Assembly: GCF_004766055.1 (NCBI RefSeq)
Contig: NZ_SPQR01000004.1
Span: forward strand, 62,001 to 126,000
Origin: Desulfosporosinus sp. Sb-LF
GTDB taxonomy: Bacteria; Bacillota; Desulfitobacteriia; Desulfitobacteriales; Desulfitobacteriaceae
Reading direction: 5' to 3'
DNA: 64,000 nucleotides
The notes under the pieces are model-generated. The model worked only from the letters and a program-made list of their open reading frames with translations, was not told the DNA's origin and made no database searches. Shown piece by piece: positions 36,071-44,115 of this stretch; position 1 is the stretch's first letter; each line of letters begins with the position of its first letter. A program made the translations under genes and the position numbers.

Positions 36071-36115
36071 AAAAACCAGGGATGCTTATCAATATGATAA
36101 GCATCCCTGGTTTTT
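36071..36115. terminator. Perfect bidirectional terminator
   Basis: Bases 36071-36091 and 36095-36115 are perfect inverted copies of 21 bp with a 3-base loop and A/T tracts at both ends, placed between the plus-strand GGDEF gene and the minus-strand DUF4349 gene. Confidence 0.9.
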
Positions 36116-36186
36116 ACTTTTGAAGTTTTTCTATAAACCCTATTACCTACTTCCATTTATTCCAGTTGACTATTATTGCAGATTAT

Positions 36187-37464
36187 TCAATTGGATTTCC
36201 TTTTCTTCCACACTCGGTAAACGCCCCACCCTAGGACACCAATGATCAGGTAGGGGAATGCATACCCTATACCAACCACTAAATAATTTAGAACATTCCA
36301 AGTGCTACTAATTGTTTTCAGCACGGCATTCTCGGTTGCTTTCCAAGTTTTAATCCATGAGATAGGCTTCCAAGCGTTCTTCACATCGACATTTGCACTT
36401 TGGAGGGTGACAAGTTGAAGGCTCACAGTTGAGTAATCAACTTGATTATTCCAAAGTTTGAGCTGACCTTTCAGTTGTTCAATTTGCTGACGAATATTGC
36501 CTAGAGAGTTTTCCACTTTAAGAACGTCATCTACGGTCTTAGCTTGATTTAAGATTTCAACAAGACGTTTCTCTTGGGCCTCTAGAGTTTGCTGCCGGAT
36601 GCGGGAATCGTAGTATTGGTTGGTAATGTCATTGGCAAGCAGTTGCTGATTGAGGACTTTGCCCCAAGTAGAAAGCGAATTACGTAACTCGTCAAACTTG
36701 GCAACTGGAATTTTAACCGTCATTTGAGCGGATGAATGATTATCCGTCCCGCTTTGCTGAGAAGAAACCACATACCCTCCTTGTTGTTGAACTTCGCGGA
36801 TAATCAGATTAACAGCGTCATTAACAGTTCCCACTTCAAGCGTTAAATTCAAATCTTGCGTGATCTTCCGGGGAATCCCGTTATCAGCCGGAGGAATTAC
36901 CACTAGATTTGGTGGAACAGGAAGGGTTTCCGTTACCTGACCCTTGGTTGAGGAGTCTGGCGTGATGTTAGAAAAGGCTTTTTTGGGAGTTACTTCATCT
37001 TTAGCAGCTAAAATTTTGTTATGTGCTCCATCATTGGCCTGGGTTCCACTCGTCTCTATCGTACCAGGTACAGGTTGGGTCATCTCTATAGATTGGGTTG
37101 ATTCGTTAGAATTACCCACCTGCTGGGGAAGGTGCCATGAAGCGTTCATGGCACCTTGGCCGATGGTTACCAAGATGACTAACCCAATGACTAAAAAACC
37201 AAGTTTCAAGTGTCTAATTCCACTTAGGGCACCTAACTTTCTGCAAATATGATGGGTGATACTTACATTACCCATTACAGGCGCCCTATTCAATTCTTTG
37301 TCACAAGCGATTTTTTCTAGCGCCTTTTGCTTGATGCTTTCTTTAACTTGTTTGTTCGACTCTGAATCTACTTTAATTGTATGGAAGAACGCCTTCATCC
37401 GTTCGATATCACCATCCTCTTCCCAGAGGGACGTCAAATCCGTTCTCTTTATAAACCTTTTCAT
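36187..37464 (-). CDS. DUF4349 membrane protein, putative anti-sigma partner
   Basis: The 425-residue protein has a cytoplasmic N-terminus (1-85), a membrane helix at about 88-107 (FLVIGLVILVTIGQG), a low-complexity extracytoplasmic linker rich in Thr and Pro, then a DUF4349 domain (about 200-400) with DLNLTLEVGTVNDAVNLI and a coiled-coil part (QTLEAQEKRLVEILNQAKTV), ending in a second membrane helix and a basic tail. It directly follows an ECF sigma gene with a TGATG overlap, so it probably senses envelope state and holds the sigma factor. No zinc-binding anti-sigma motif (HxxxCxxC) is visible, so the anti-sigma role rests on context. Confidence 0.75.
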   Translation of the reverse strand: MKRFIKRTDLTSLWEEDGDIERMKAFFHTIKVDSESNKQVKESIKQKALEKIACDKELNRAPVMGNVSITHHICRKLGALSGIRHLKLGFLVIGLVILVTIGQGAMNASWHLPQQVGNSNESTQSIEMTQPVPGTIETSGTQANDGAHNKILAAKDEVTPKKAFSNITPDSSTKGQVTETLPVPPNLVVIPPADNGIPRKITQDLNLTLEVGTVNDAVNLIIREVQQQGGYVVSSQQSGTDNHSSAQMTVKIPVAKFDELRNSLSTWGKVLNQQLLANDITNQYYDSRIRQQTLEAQEKRLVEILNQAKTVDDVLKVENSLGNIRQQIEQLKGQLKLWNNQVDYSTVSLQLVTLQSANVDVKNAWKPISWIKTWKATENAVLKTISSTWNVLNYLVVGIGYAFPYLIIGVLGWGVYRVWKKRKSN

Positions 37465-37973
37465 CAGCCCACACCTCCTCTGTCCGGGCTCCCCTGGTAG
37501 ATTTTACGAAACCCTTTCTTCGCCCGGTATAAAAGGCTGTCTACTGCCTGATGAGTTGTCCCTAGGATCTCTGCAACTTCTCCGGCGCTAAACCCCTCTA
37601 TCAGACGGAGTTGTATAACATTGACCTGTTGTGGAGAGAGCTTTGTCAAGGCTTCCCCTACACTTAGAAGAGTAGCCCATGTCTCACTCTGATCGCATTC
37701 CTGAGGCAGGGGGTTAGGTATTTCGTCTAAGGCCATTACGGGAGTACGTTTATGGGTCCGATAATAATCAGCGATTTGATGAGTAGCAATTGTTAGTGCC
37801 CATGACTTTAGCGCAGTTTCCTTTTCCATATCCTTTAACCCTCGCCATACTTTCACGATGATTTCGGCGGTAACATCTTCTACATCTGGTTTAGGTATGC
37901 GGATCGATACATAACGGAAGATTAAGGGAAACAATCGTTCATAGATTTCATCAAAGGATGAATCGGCCTCCAC
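37464..37973 (-). CDS. ECF-type RNA polymerase sigma factor
   Basis: The 169-residue protein has sigma region 2 (about 10-80: IYERLFPLIFRYVSIRI, then DVTAEIIVKVWRGL and KSWALTIATHQIADYYR) and region 4 (about 108-160: LTKLSPQQVNVIQLRLIEGF and AEILGTTHQAVDSLLYRAKK), the two-domain ECF layout. A GTG start follows AGGAGG at suitable distance. It is the first gene of a two-gene operon with the DUF4349 protein and probably autoregulated; its recognition sequence cannot be assigned here. Confidence 0.88.
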   Translation of the reverse strand: MEADSSFDEIYERLFPLIFRYVSIRIPKPDVEDVTAEIIVKVWRGLKDMEKETALKSWALTIATHQIADYYRTHKRTPVMALDEIPNPLPQECDQSETWATLLSVGEALTKLSPQQVNVIQLRLIEGFSAGEVAEILGTTHQAVDSLLYRAKKGFRKIYQGSPDRGGVG

Positions 37974-38117
37974 TCAGTCGTCAGCCTCCTACTTTCTCAA
38001 CTTAATAATCATTCTGGTTATTAAAGATGTCTATTTATTTCTATAGACGTATTTCAGAAGCGTTTTCTGATGCTACCAACCTCTAAATTGTAAAATATTA
38101 AAAATTTTTAAGATAAT

Positions 38118-38160
38118 TAAAAAGGATGCCATTATGCCGATAAGGACAAAATGTCATCCC
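38118..38160 (-). terminator. Terminator after the orphan corrinoid protein gene
   Basis: On the minus strand GGATGACATT pairs with AATGGCATCC (one mismatch) and is followed by TTTTTAATT. Confidence 0.65.
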
Positions 38161-38183
38161 AGAGGATTTACATTATAAAAGCA

Positions 38184-38876
38184 TTAACTACTTAATTTAA
38201 ATAAACCATTTGTCTTTCTGTGAGTAGATTCTTGATTAGTCTTAACAAGTTTTAGCGCCAAATCGACAGCATTAAATACATCAACCGCATATCCGTCGGC
38301 CTTAATTGCTTGCGCAAAATCCTGGGTGGCTGGATTTCCACCAATAATTATCTTAACATTATTTCGTAGTTCTCTACGTTCCAGTTCTCTTATTGTCTCA
38401 GACATCATTACTAAAGTGGTAGTGAGCATGGCAGACATGGCCAGAATATCTGGTTGATGGTCAATAATTGCTTCTACGAAGTCCTCAGTTTGGACATCAA
38501 TTCCAAGATCGATGACTTCTAACCCTGCGCCGCGAAACATCATGACAATTAGATTTTTCCCAATATCATGTAAATCACCGGCCACAGTCCCAACAACCAC
38601 TTTACCGAGTGAAGCTTGTTGTGGATTTGACAAAAGAGGTTTTAACACGTGCAATCCCGCATGCATGGCTCGTGATGCAATTAATACATCAGAAATATAA
38701 ATAATATTATCACGAAATTGCCCACCAATAACCTGCATGCCAGGCAATAGTGCCTTTTCAAAGATCATTCGAGGACTTATACCGTTCTCGATGGCCAGTG
38801 AAGTAAGTGTCTTAACCCTGTTTGCCTGCCCTTTTAATAGAGCCCTAGTTATTAATTCCAACTCTGAACTTAACAC
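38184..38876 (-). CDS. Second corrinoid-binding protein (MtaC/MtbC-like), next to the regulator
   Basis: The 230-residue protein has the two-part corrinoid layout: helical cap (about 1-88) and Rossmann B12-binding domain (about 90-215) with GTVAGDLHDIGKN, in which H103 should coordinate cobalt, VIDLGIDVQ, a Ser-Ala-Met-Leu-Thr-Thr-Thr strip and IIIGGNPATQDFA. It is not next to a methyltransferase; it lies 28 bp behind the PocR/AraC-type regulator and probably shares its transcript. It may be an alternative methyl acceptor or a sensor of corrinoid methylation state. The GTG at 38876 fits the AAGGAG site better than the earlier GTG inside that site. Confidence 0.85.
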   Translation of the reverse strand: MLSSELELITRALLKGQANRVKTLTSLAIENGISPRMIFEKALLPGMQVIGGQFRDNIIYISDVLIASRAMHAGLHVLKPLLSNPQQASLGKVVVGTVAGDLHDIGKNLIVMMFRGAGLEVIDLGIDVQTEDFVEAIIDHQPDILAMSAMLTTTLVMMSETIRELERRELRNNVKIIIGGNPATQDFAQAIKADGYAVDVFNAVDLALKLVKTNQESTHRKTNGLFKLSS

Positions 38877-38904
38877 AGAACCCACTCCTTAGTAAAAGCA
38901 TACT

Positions 38905-40224
38905 TTATAGAGCATGTTGTTTGAACCTACTTGGTGTTATTCCCTCATGTTTCTTGAAGACCCTAGTAAAGTAGCCCGGATCCTCGAAACCGCTCTCTTC
39001 AGCAACCTGCATAACGTTATACTTCGGGTTCTTTAACATTATCTTGGCTTCTTCCACCCTTACTTGAGTGAGGTATTCCATCAGAGTGCACCCCAGACCC
39101 TGTTTGAAAATTCGACTTACATAGCAAGGGCTGAGATAAACTTCCTGTGCGATATCGTCAATGGTTAGCTTATGTCGGTAATTTCGGCGAATGAATTCAG
39201 CTGCTCTTTGAACTGCTTGCAGATTTTTTTGGTCTTTATTATTTTCTAAATGGTTCATAAATGTTTCCAACATATTTTTGGACCAGAGACATAGTTCATC
39301 GGAAGTCGACATCTCAAGCAGGTCTTGATAAAATGAAGCATTTAACTGTAGGATAGAACTTAATTCAGCGCCTCCATCCACGGCAGCCCTCGAGATGATG
39401 ACCACTAGTTCCACTATTCTAGTCTTTACAGTATCGACATGATCCGAATTTACCTCCATAATATCAACCAATAAGTTTTCAAGAAGTCGTTGGGCCTCTC
39501 GTTTTTGCCCATTACGCACCATCGACTTTAGTTCATGTTCCTTGTCCAAGGAATTCATACTTATTGCTCGTGATTCAATCGTGCTCACGGCAATTTCAGC
39601 ACGTTTGCGAGCCTGTATTTCTTCAGCTAGTCTGGCTTGTTGGGCAGAAATTTGTCTTCTTTGATCCAATACAGTCAGGCCACTTTGCATGATTTGATTA
39701 GCGACCATAAACAACAAATCAGCTGCTGCTTGGACTTTATCGCTTGACATTACTTCTAATTGGGCGGCAGACCATTTGACTGCAGAAACGTCTACATCAA
39801 GTCCCTTTACCATTTCCTCGATTTCTTCGAGAAAGTAATCTTCTGGCTCCCACATTAGTACCTGCCCACAAATAATAGAGCCTATGTGATGATCTATTAA
39901 AATTGGTGCAGCCCACATTATTAAGCCAGCATGACACCTGAAAATATAAGGTTCACCATATTTAGCAGCTTCGTTGCAGGCACGTGCATATGAACGTTGA
40001 CATTTTTTTGTCCCATTGATGTCAGATCTTATCATTTCGCAAAAGCGACAGTCCTTAATCGCATGATCGGTGGATATAAGTGTATTTCCCTTATTGTCAA
40101 CGAGAATTGCTTTCAATCCAGTTGACTTCGAAAACGAACATAACATTTTATCTAGGAGATTCCGACCAACTAGTTTCTCGAGCCATTGGGATTCCGTTTC
40201 TTGAGGAACGTTTCCTTCATGCAT
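38905..40224 (-). CDS. PocR-domain AraC-type transcriptional regulator
   Basis: The 439-residue protein has a PocR sensory domain (about 15-190) with cysteines and signature DCRFCEMIRSDINGTKKCQR, EPYIFRCHAGLIMWAAPILI and GSIICGQVLMWEP, a helical middle (about 195-330), and a C-terminal AraC pair of helix-turn-helix motifs (about 345-439: KLTIDDIAQEVYLSPCYVSR, then YNVMQVAEESGFEDPGYFTR). PocR domains sense small carbon compounds or cobalamin-linked signals. Lying between the methanol methyltransferase and a corrinoid gene, it is the obvious candidate activator of this island. GGAGGTGGTAAA places the start at 40224. Confidence 0.9.
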   Translation of the reverse strand: MHEGNVPQETESQWLEKLVGRNLLDKMLCSFSKSTGLKAILVDNKGNTLISTDHAIKDCRFCEMIRSDINGTKKCQRSYARACNEAAKYGEPYIFRCHAGLIMWAAPILIDHHIGSIICGQVLMWEPEDYFLEEIEEMVKGLDVDVSAVKWSAAQLEVMSSDKVQAAADLLFMVANQIMQSGLTVLDQRRQISAQQARLAEEIQARKRAEIAVSTIESRAISMNSLDKEHELKSMVRNGQKREAQRLLENLLVDIMEVNSDHVDTVKTRIVELVVIISRAAVDGGAELSSILQLNASFYQDLLEMSTSDELCLWSKNMLETFMNHLENNKDQKNLQAVQRAAEFIRRNYRHKLTIDDIAQEVYLSPCYVSRIFKQGLGCTLMEYLTQVRVEEAKIMLKNPKYNVMQVAEESGFEDPGYFTRVFKKHEGITPSRFKQHAL

Positions 40225-40407
40225 TTTACCACCTCCGAAGCTAGCGCCACACTTTGCCAAGTGCGCATATACGAATAAAACTCCAGACACTGATTATAAG
40301 AGCAAATGCGGAGTTAGAAACAAACTTCGATTGTAATTAAATTCATACTTTCTATATTATATCATAGGGATAGATTGTTTTTGTTCTGTATAGAAAACTT
40401 ATAATAA

Positions 40408-40468
40408 GGAAAAAGCGCTCAAATCTCTGCCAGGTTTTATAAAATAAGCCTAGGGAGACTTGAGCGTC
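40408..40468 (-). terminator. Terminator after mtaB
   Basis: GAGACTTGAGCG and CGCTCAAATCTC (40455-40466 and 40416-40427) pair with one mismatch and are followed on the minus strand by CTTTTTCC. Confidence 0.7.
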
Positions 40469-40506
40469 ATAGGTGTTTTTACAGGAGTTATTTATTAAGA
40501 AAGTTC

Positions 40507-41907
40507 TTATTTAGCAGCAGATTCAATAGATATGTCATATTTTTCCGGGTCAAACTTATCCTTTGTACTATTTCTTATCATAGTTTGAATAAATTCAGCT
40601 TCGTCATCAGGGACTGATCTTAATTGTTTTTCTAGAATGTCAAGATATTTGAGCTCCTTAGCATCAAGCACTACTAAACCATCTTGAAAAGCAGATCTCA
40701 ATTCTTTAATCGTTGCAGATGCGGCAATTTTTGTGCGTTCAAAGTGAGTTTTCCCCTTCAGAATCTCTGCACTCAATTTTAGGACGACCCTAGGGTCTAA
40801 GACATAGGCCTGGGGATCATATTTGCTGTCTGATTCGCAAAGAATATCTCGCATTTCAAGCGCCGATCCACGTGATGAAGCAACGTTCATCATTCTACAA
40901 TCATAGACCAGTTGCTCGAGGTATACGGTAGGTGCCATTCCACCCAGCAATCTTACGTTTTCTACGGACTCGTTACTCCAGCAGTCCGCCAAGCAGCCAG
41001 CGATATTTCCAACGGAACTGGAGTGGGCACAAGCAGCTGTTCTTCCTTCCATGGAGATAGGTGTTCCTGTGATCGCTTTAAGATAAACTCCTTCGTAACC
41101 ACAATCTTTGTCTGGTCCAACAGCACCGCGTTCCACGGCCACTAATGTTCTAACCGCACACATGACTCTATCAATCGCAGCAAAAACTTTCGGAATAAAA
41201 TTCTTGTGGGCCATTACCATAGAGGTGTTGGCAAATCCACAGGCTGTGTCTCCGGAAGCTATACAATTTGTTTCGGTCGAAATTTTTACAATTTCATCCC
41301 ATAAAATAGCCATATCTCGACAGCCTACAACTCCTAAGGAAAATAAAGCTTTAGGTAAGTCGCAATTCATAACGGCCTCATCGTGCAGATGTTTTCCTCC
41401 AATTGATTCAATCGCCAAGAAGTCTGCTCCTGCATTAGCGCAGCCTCTGAACGTGTTAATCACATTGTCCCAATGTTCACCATGGTACATATGTTTAAGA
41501 GTCTTACCTTCTCGAACATCGACAACTGTCATTCTTAATAGACTTTTTAAGCCAAACTTGGTTTCGTATTCGTTCATGACCCCTTTTACAACTTTGGTAA
41601 CATCTATGCCCCATTGAGGATTAAAGGTGCATGGAGGCAGAAGCTCAATTTCGATTATAATTCCTGGTGAGAGAAGCTCATGTGCTTTGGAACAAATACC
41701 GTGTATCATCTCTTCATACTGGGACAAAACTTTCGGCATGGTTTCTTCATTTATTAACATAGTAGGAAGAGTAAGGTTAATTTCCGGATAAACAGTTCCA
41801 CCACCAATGACCATTCCGTTTTTACATACGACAGGTTTCTTAGCCTGGCCGTAAACGAATTCATCTAAATTAGTGTAAGTGAGTTCATTGAATTGAAGAT
41901 TTGCCAC
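40507..41907 (-). CDS. mtaB: Methanol:corrinoid methyltransferase MtaB
   Basis: MtaB splits the C-O bond of methanol and methylates the cobalt of MtaC. The 466-residue protein shows the family's zinc site: E167 in LAIESIGGKHLHDEA, C223 in SGDTACGFANTSMVMA and C269 in GAVGPDKDCGYEGVYLKAIT, at nearly the same positions as the zinc ligands described for Methanosarcina MtaB. The block GTPISMEGRTAACAHSSSVG is also typical. The start is GTG at 41907 because AGGAGGGACTATT precedes it; the longer frame begins inside that site. It follows mtaC by 26 bp, the same order of partners as in other methanol systems though reversed. Cytoplasmic. Confidence 0.93.
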   Translation of the reverse strand: MANLQFNELTYTNLDEFVYGQAKKPVVCKNGMVIGGGTVYPEINLTLPTMLINEETMPKVLSQYEEMIHGICSKAHELLSPGIIIEIELLPPCTFNPQWGIDVTKVVKGVMNEYETKFGLKSLLRMTVVDVREGKTLKHMYHGEHWDNVINTFRGCANAGADFLAIESIGGKHLHDEAVMNCDLPKALFSLGVVGCRDMAILWDEIVKISTETNCIASGDTACGFANTSMVMAHKNFIPKVFAAIDRVMCAVRTLVAVERGAVGPDKDCGYEGVYLKAITGTPISMEGRTAACAHSSSVGNIAGCLADCWSNESVENVRLLGGMAPTVYLEQLVYDCRMMNVASSRGSALEMRDILCESDSKYDPQAYVLDPRVVLKLSAEILKGKTHFERTKIAASATIKELRSAFQDGLVVLDAKELKYLDILEKQLRSVPDDEAEFIQTMIRNSTKDKFDPEKYDISIESAAK

Positions 41908-41933
41908 AATAGTCCCTCCTAACAATTTATAAT

Positions 41934-42587
41934 TTAACGTGCCACCATCGTAGCATCTAGTAACAACTTGGCAACCAATTCTACCGCTGCAGCAGCATCC
42001 CCTGCATAACCATCAGCACCAATTTGATCCGAGAATTCTTGAGATATTGGAGCACCACCAATAACGACCTTTACTTTGTCACGTATGCCTTGTTCTAAAC
42101 ACTCATCAATAGTTGATTTCATGGCTAGCATTGTTGTCGTAAGCAAGGCTGATAGGGCTAATATTTTGCCATCGTTTTCCTTGATTGCTGCAATAAACTC
42201 TTCTGGAGAGATATCCACACCTAAGTCAATGACCTTATATCCTGAACATTCAAGCATCATACCAACTAAGCTTTTTCCGATATCATGCAAGTCACCTTTA
42301 ACTGTTCCAATAACAACCGTACCCTTATTGGTCATCTCACCGCCTGCTAGCAGTGGTTTAACCAGCTCGATGCCTGCATTCATTGCACGAGCGGACATTA
42401 GCACTTCCGGAACAAACATATCATTGACCTTAAAACGTTGACCGACAACATTCATTCCACCAATAAGTCCTTCATTGATAATCACAAGTGGTTCGATATT
42501 TGCACTAATCGCTTGATTTGTCAGAACTCGAACTTGTTCGTCATCGCCCTCAATTACAGAATTGCCCAATGATGTTAAATCAAACAT
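41934..42587 (-). CDS. mtaC: Methanol corrinoid protein MtaC
   Basis: This 217-residue protein carries the methyl group between MtaB and the second methyltransferase. Cap domain about 1-85; B12 domain about 88-210 with GTVKGDLHDIGKSL, H101 being the lower cobalt ligand, VIDLGVDISPEEF, LSALLTTTMLAM and VVIGGAPISQEF. It precedes mtaB in the same operon. TAGGAGGATATAT fixes the start at 42587; an in-frame extension to 42629 has no site. Its promoter region contains two copies of an element also found before the tetrahydrofolate methyltransferase gene. Confidence 0.93.
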   Translation of the reverse strand: MFDLTSLGNSVIEGDDEQVRVLTNQAISANIEPLVIINEGLIGGMNVVGQRFKVNDMFVPEVLMSARAMNAGIELVKPLLAGGEMTNKGTVVIGTVKGDLHDIGKSLVGMMLECSGYKVIDLGVDISPEEFIAAIKENDGKILALSALLTTTMLAMKSTIDECLEQGIRDKVKVVIGGAPISQEFSDQIGADGYAGDAAAAVELVAKLLLDATMVAR

Positions 42588-42729
42588 ATATATCCTCCTA
42601 AAAATTATTTTTAGATTTACATTTATCAAAATGTATCCTGCACAAAATTCCTTGGATCATTACACTTTGTTTAGAGATCACTTCCCCCCTGTTTCTTTAC
42701 TTTGTTCGTTTAGATCTAATTCTCGTGAT

Positions 42730-42757
42730 TTTCTTGTTTTAAGTTGAATGTTCTAAA
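42730..42757 (-). repeat. Partial copy of the shared methyltransferase-promoter element
   Basis: Twenty-one of 28 bases match the central part of the element at 42811-42851 (TTTCTTGTTTTA identical, then TTGA, TCT and AA), 81 bp away in the same orientation. Confidence 0.45.
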
Positions 42758-42810
42758 AGTTTGGATTTGTTTTACTAATCATAGTTTAGTCTTTTAAAGC
42801 CTTATTCTCT

Positions 42811-42851
42811 ATGGAATTTCTTGTTTTATCTTGATAAATCTTAACCTGTTG
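42811..42851 (-). promoter_or_regulatory. Shared 41-bp element upstream of mtaC
   Basis: Plus-strand bases here match 46929-46969 upstream of the tetrahydrofolate methyltransferase at 33 of 41 positions without gaps. In IUPAC the halves read ATGGAWTTTYTTGYTTTAT and MTTGATWWATCTTAACMTKTTG cut after 20 bases. It lies 224 bases before the mtaC start. A regulator site, probably for the PocR/AraC protein, is the simplest reading. Confidence 0.55.
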
Positions 42852-43101
42852 CATTCCACTAAATAAAAAAAGGTTAATAGTAGAGAGTAAAGATAAGTAA
42901 AAATATTATAAATTATAGGCTTTCAATAACTATTTCAATCTTAGGCAACCTTTTATGTAACTGGCCGGTTTAGTGATAAGTGATCGAAAATCCCGATAAA
43001 CATAGGATAATCCATGGTAATCTAAATCAATTATCATTAAGCTTAGTTAAAAAGGTGGAAGCAGGATAATTAGAGTACATGATCATGGGAGGATGGGGCT
43101 T

Positions 43102-43992
43102 TTGGTAAAATTCGATATAGTCTCGGGATTTTTAGGTGCCGGTAAAACAAGCTTAATTAAAAAAATCCTTAAATCCCTTGATAGTGATGAAAAGATTGTA
43201 TTAATAGAAAATGAGTTTGGTGATGTCAATGTCGATCGTGAGGTCCTAGATGTAGAAGGCTTTGAGGTTTACGAATTATCCAATGGGTGTGTCTGTTGCA
43301 AACTCAAGGGAGATTTTCTTCTTACCCTGAAGCAAATCTTAAATCAAAAAGTAGATAGAATAATCTTTGAACCGTCCGGAATATTCATATTAGGCGAGAT
43401 ATTGGACCTTTTTAAGGATCCAGAGATTTCAAACAAATGTGTTATCAACTCTGTGACAACTGTTGTGGATGCCCAAAACTTTTCTAAGCATATACAAAGC
43501 TACACTGGGTTCTTTAAAAGTCAAATTTCGTGTGCATCTACTTTAGTTGTTAGTAAATCACAGTCCTTTGAGGCTGAAGAACTTTCCAAGCTTGAAGCGG
43601 AGTTGCGCTGGTTAAATGGGACTGCGAAGATAATCTCAAAAAACTGGGTGAATTTATCTAATCAGGAAATTACGAGTATTGTAACTGATAATCTTGACTA
43701 TGTTCAATATAAAGATGCACACGTGTCCAAGCATGGTTTTGAGTCAGTGGGACTTAAAAAACCTAGAGACCTGTATTTTAAGGAATTGGAGAATATCCTT
43801 AAAAAGTGTAAAGATGGCTTTTACGGCAATGTAGTTCGGGGCAAAGGAATCATTAAATCGGAGCAAAATTTCCTTGAGTTTAATTATGTAGACGGACATT
43901 ATGCTATATCCGAATCAACCGGTATCTCAGAAATGGTCAGTTTTATAGGAAAGAATCTAGAAAAAGAAACACTTATTGCAGCCTTTCAGTAA
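43102..43992 (+). CDS. CobW/COG0523-type metallochaperone GTPase
   Basis: The 296-residue protein is a G3E-family GTPase: Walker A FLGAGKTSLIKK (about 8-19), the metal-binding GCVCC in ELSNGCVCCKLKGDF (about 60-74), Walker B IIFEPSGIF, and a base-recognition region near VVSKSQSF. COG0523 proteins insert zinc, cobalt or other metals into client enzymes. Here likely clients are the zinc enzyme MtaB or the corrinoid machinery; that is inference from position. The start is taken as TTG 43102, because GGGAGG at 43087-43092 abuts the ATG at 43093 and leaves no spacing for it. It is divergent from mtaC and monocistronic. Confidence 0.82.
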   Translation: MVKFDIVSGFLGAGKTSLIKKILKSLDSDEKIVLIENEFGDVNVDREVLDVEGFEVYELSNGCVCCKLKGDFLLTLKQILNQKVDRIIFEPSGIFILGEILDLFKDPEISNKCVINSVTTVVDAQNFSKHIQSYTGFFKSQISCASTLVVSKSQSFEAEELSKLEAELRWLNGTAKIISKNWVNLSNQEITSIVTDNLDYVQYKDAHVSKHGFESVGLKKPRDLYFKELENILKKCKDGFYGNVVRGKGIIKSEQNFLEFNYVDGHYAISESTGISEMVSFIGKNLEKETLIAAFQ

Positions 43993-44037
43993 GGAAGCAA
44001 TAAGTGAGCAAGAATATAAGGACAATAACACGTCATT

Positions 44038-44081
44038 AAGCCCACCCATCGGAAATCTGTTTTCCTAGGGTGGGCTTTTTC
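44038..44081 (+). terminator. Terminator of the CobW-type gene
   Basis: AAGCCCACCC pairs with GGGTGGGCTT around a 24-base loop and is followed by TTTCT. Confidence 0.8.
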
Positions 44082-44082
44082 T

Positions 44083-44109
44083 ATATAAAATGCGCCAATA
44101 TAATTGGCG
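44083..44109 (-). terminator. Terminator of the corrinoid activation gene
   Basis: CGCCAAT (44093-44099) is inverted at 44103-44109 with a 3-base loop; the minus strand continues CATTTTATATAG. Confidence 0.6.
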
Positions 44110-44115
44110 AGTCCA

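Larger units (their letters stand above)
42588..43101. promoter_or_regulatory. Divergent control region between mtaC and the CobW-type gene
   Basis: This 514-bp gap holds no supported gene. It must contain the promoters of mtaCB (minus) and the CobW-type GTPase (plus), and includes the two copies of the shared element described separately (42730-42757 and 42811-42851). Confidence 0.6.
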
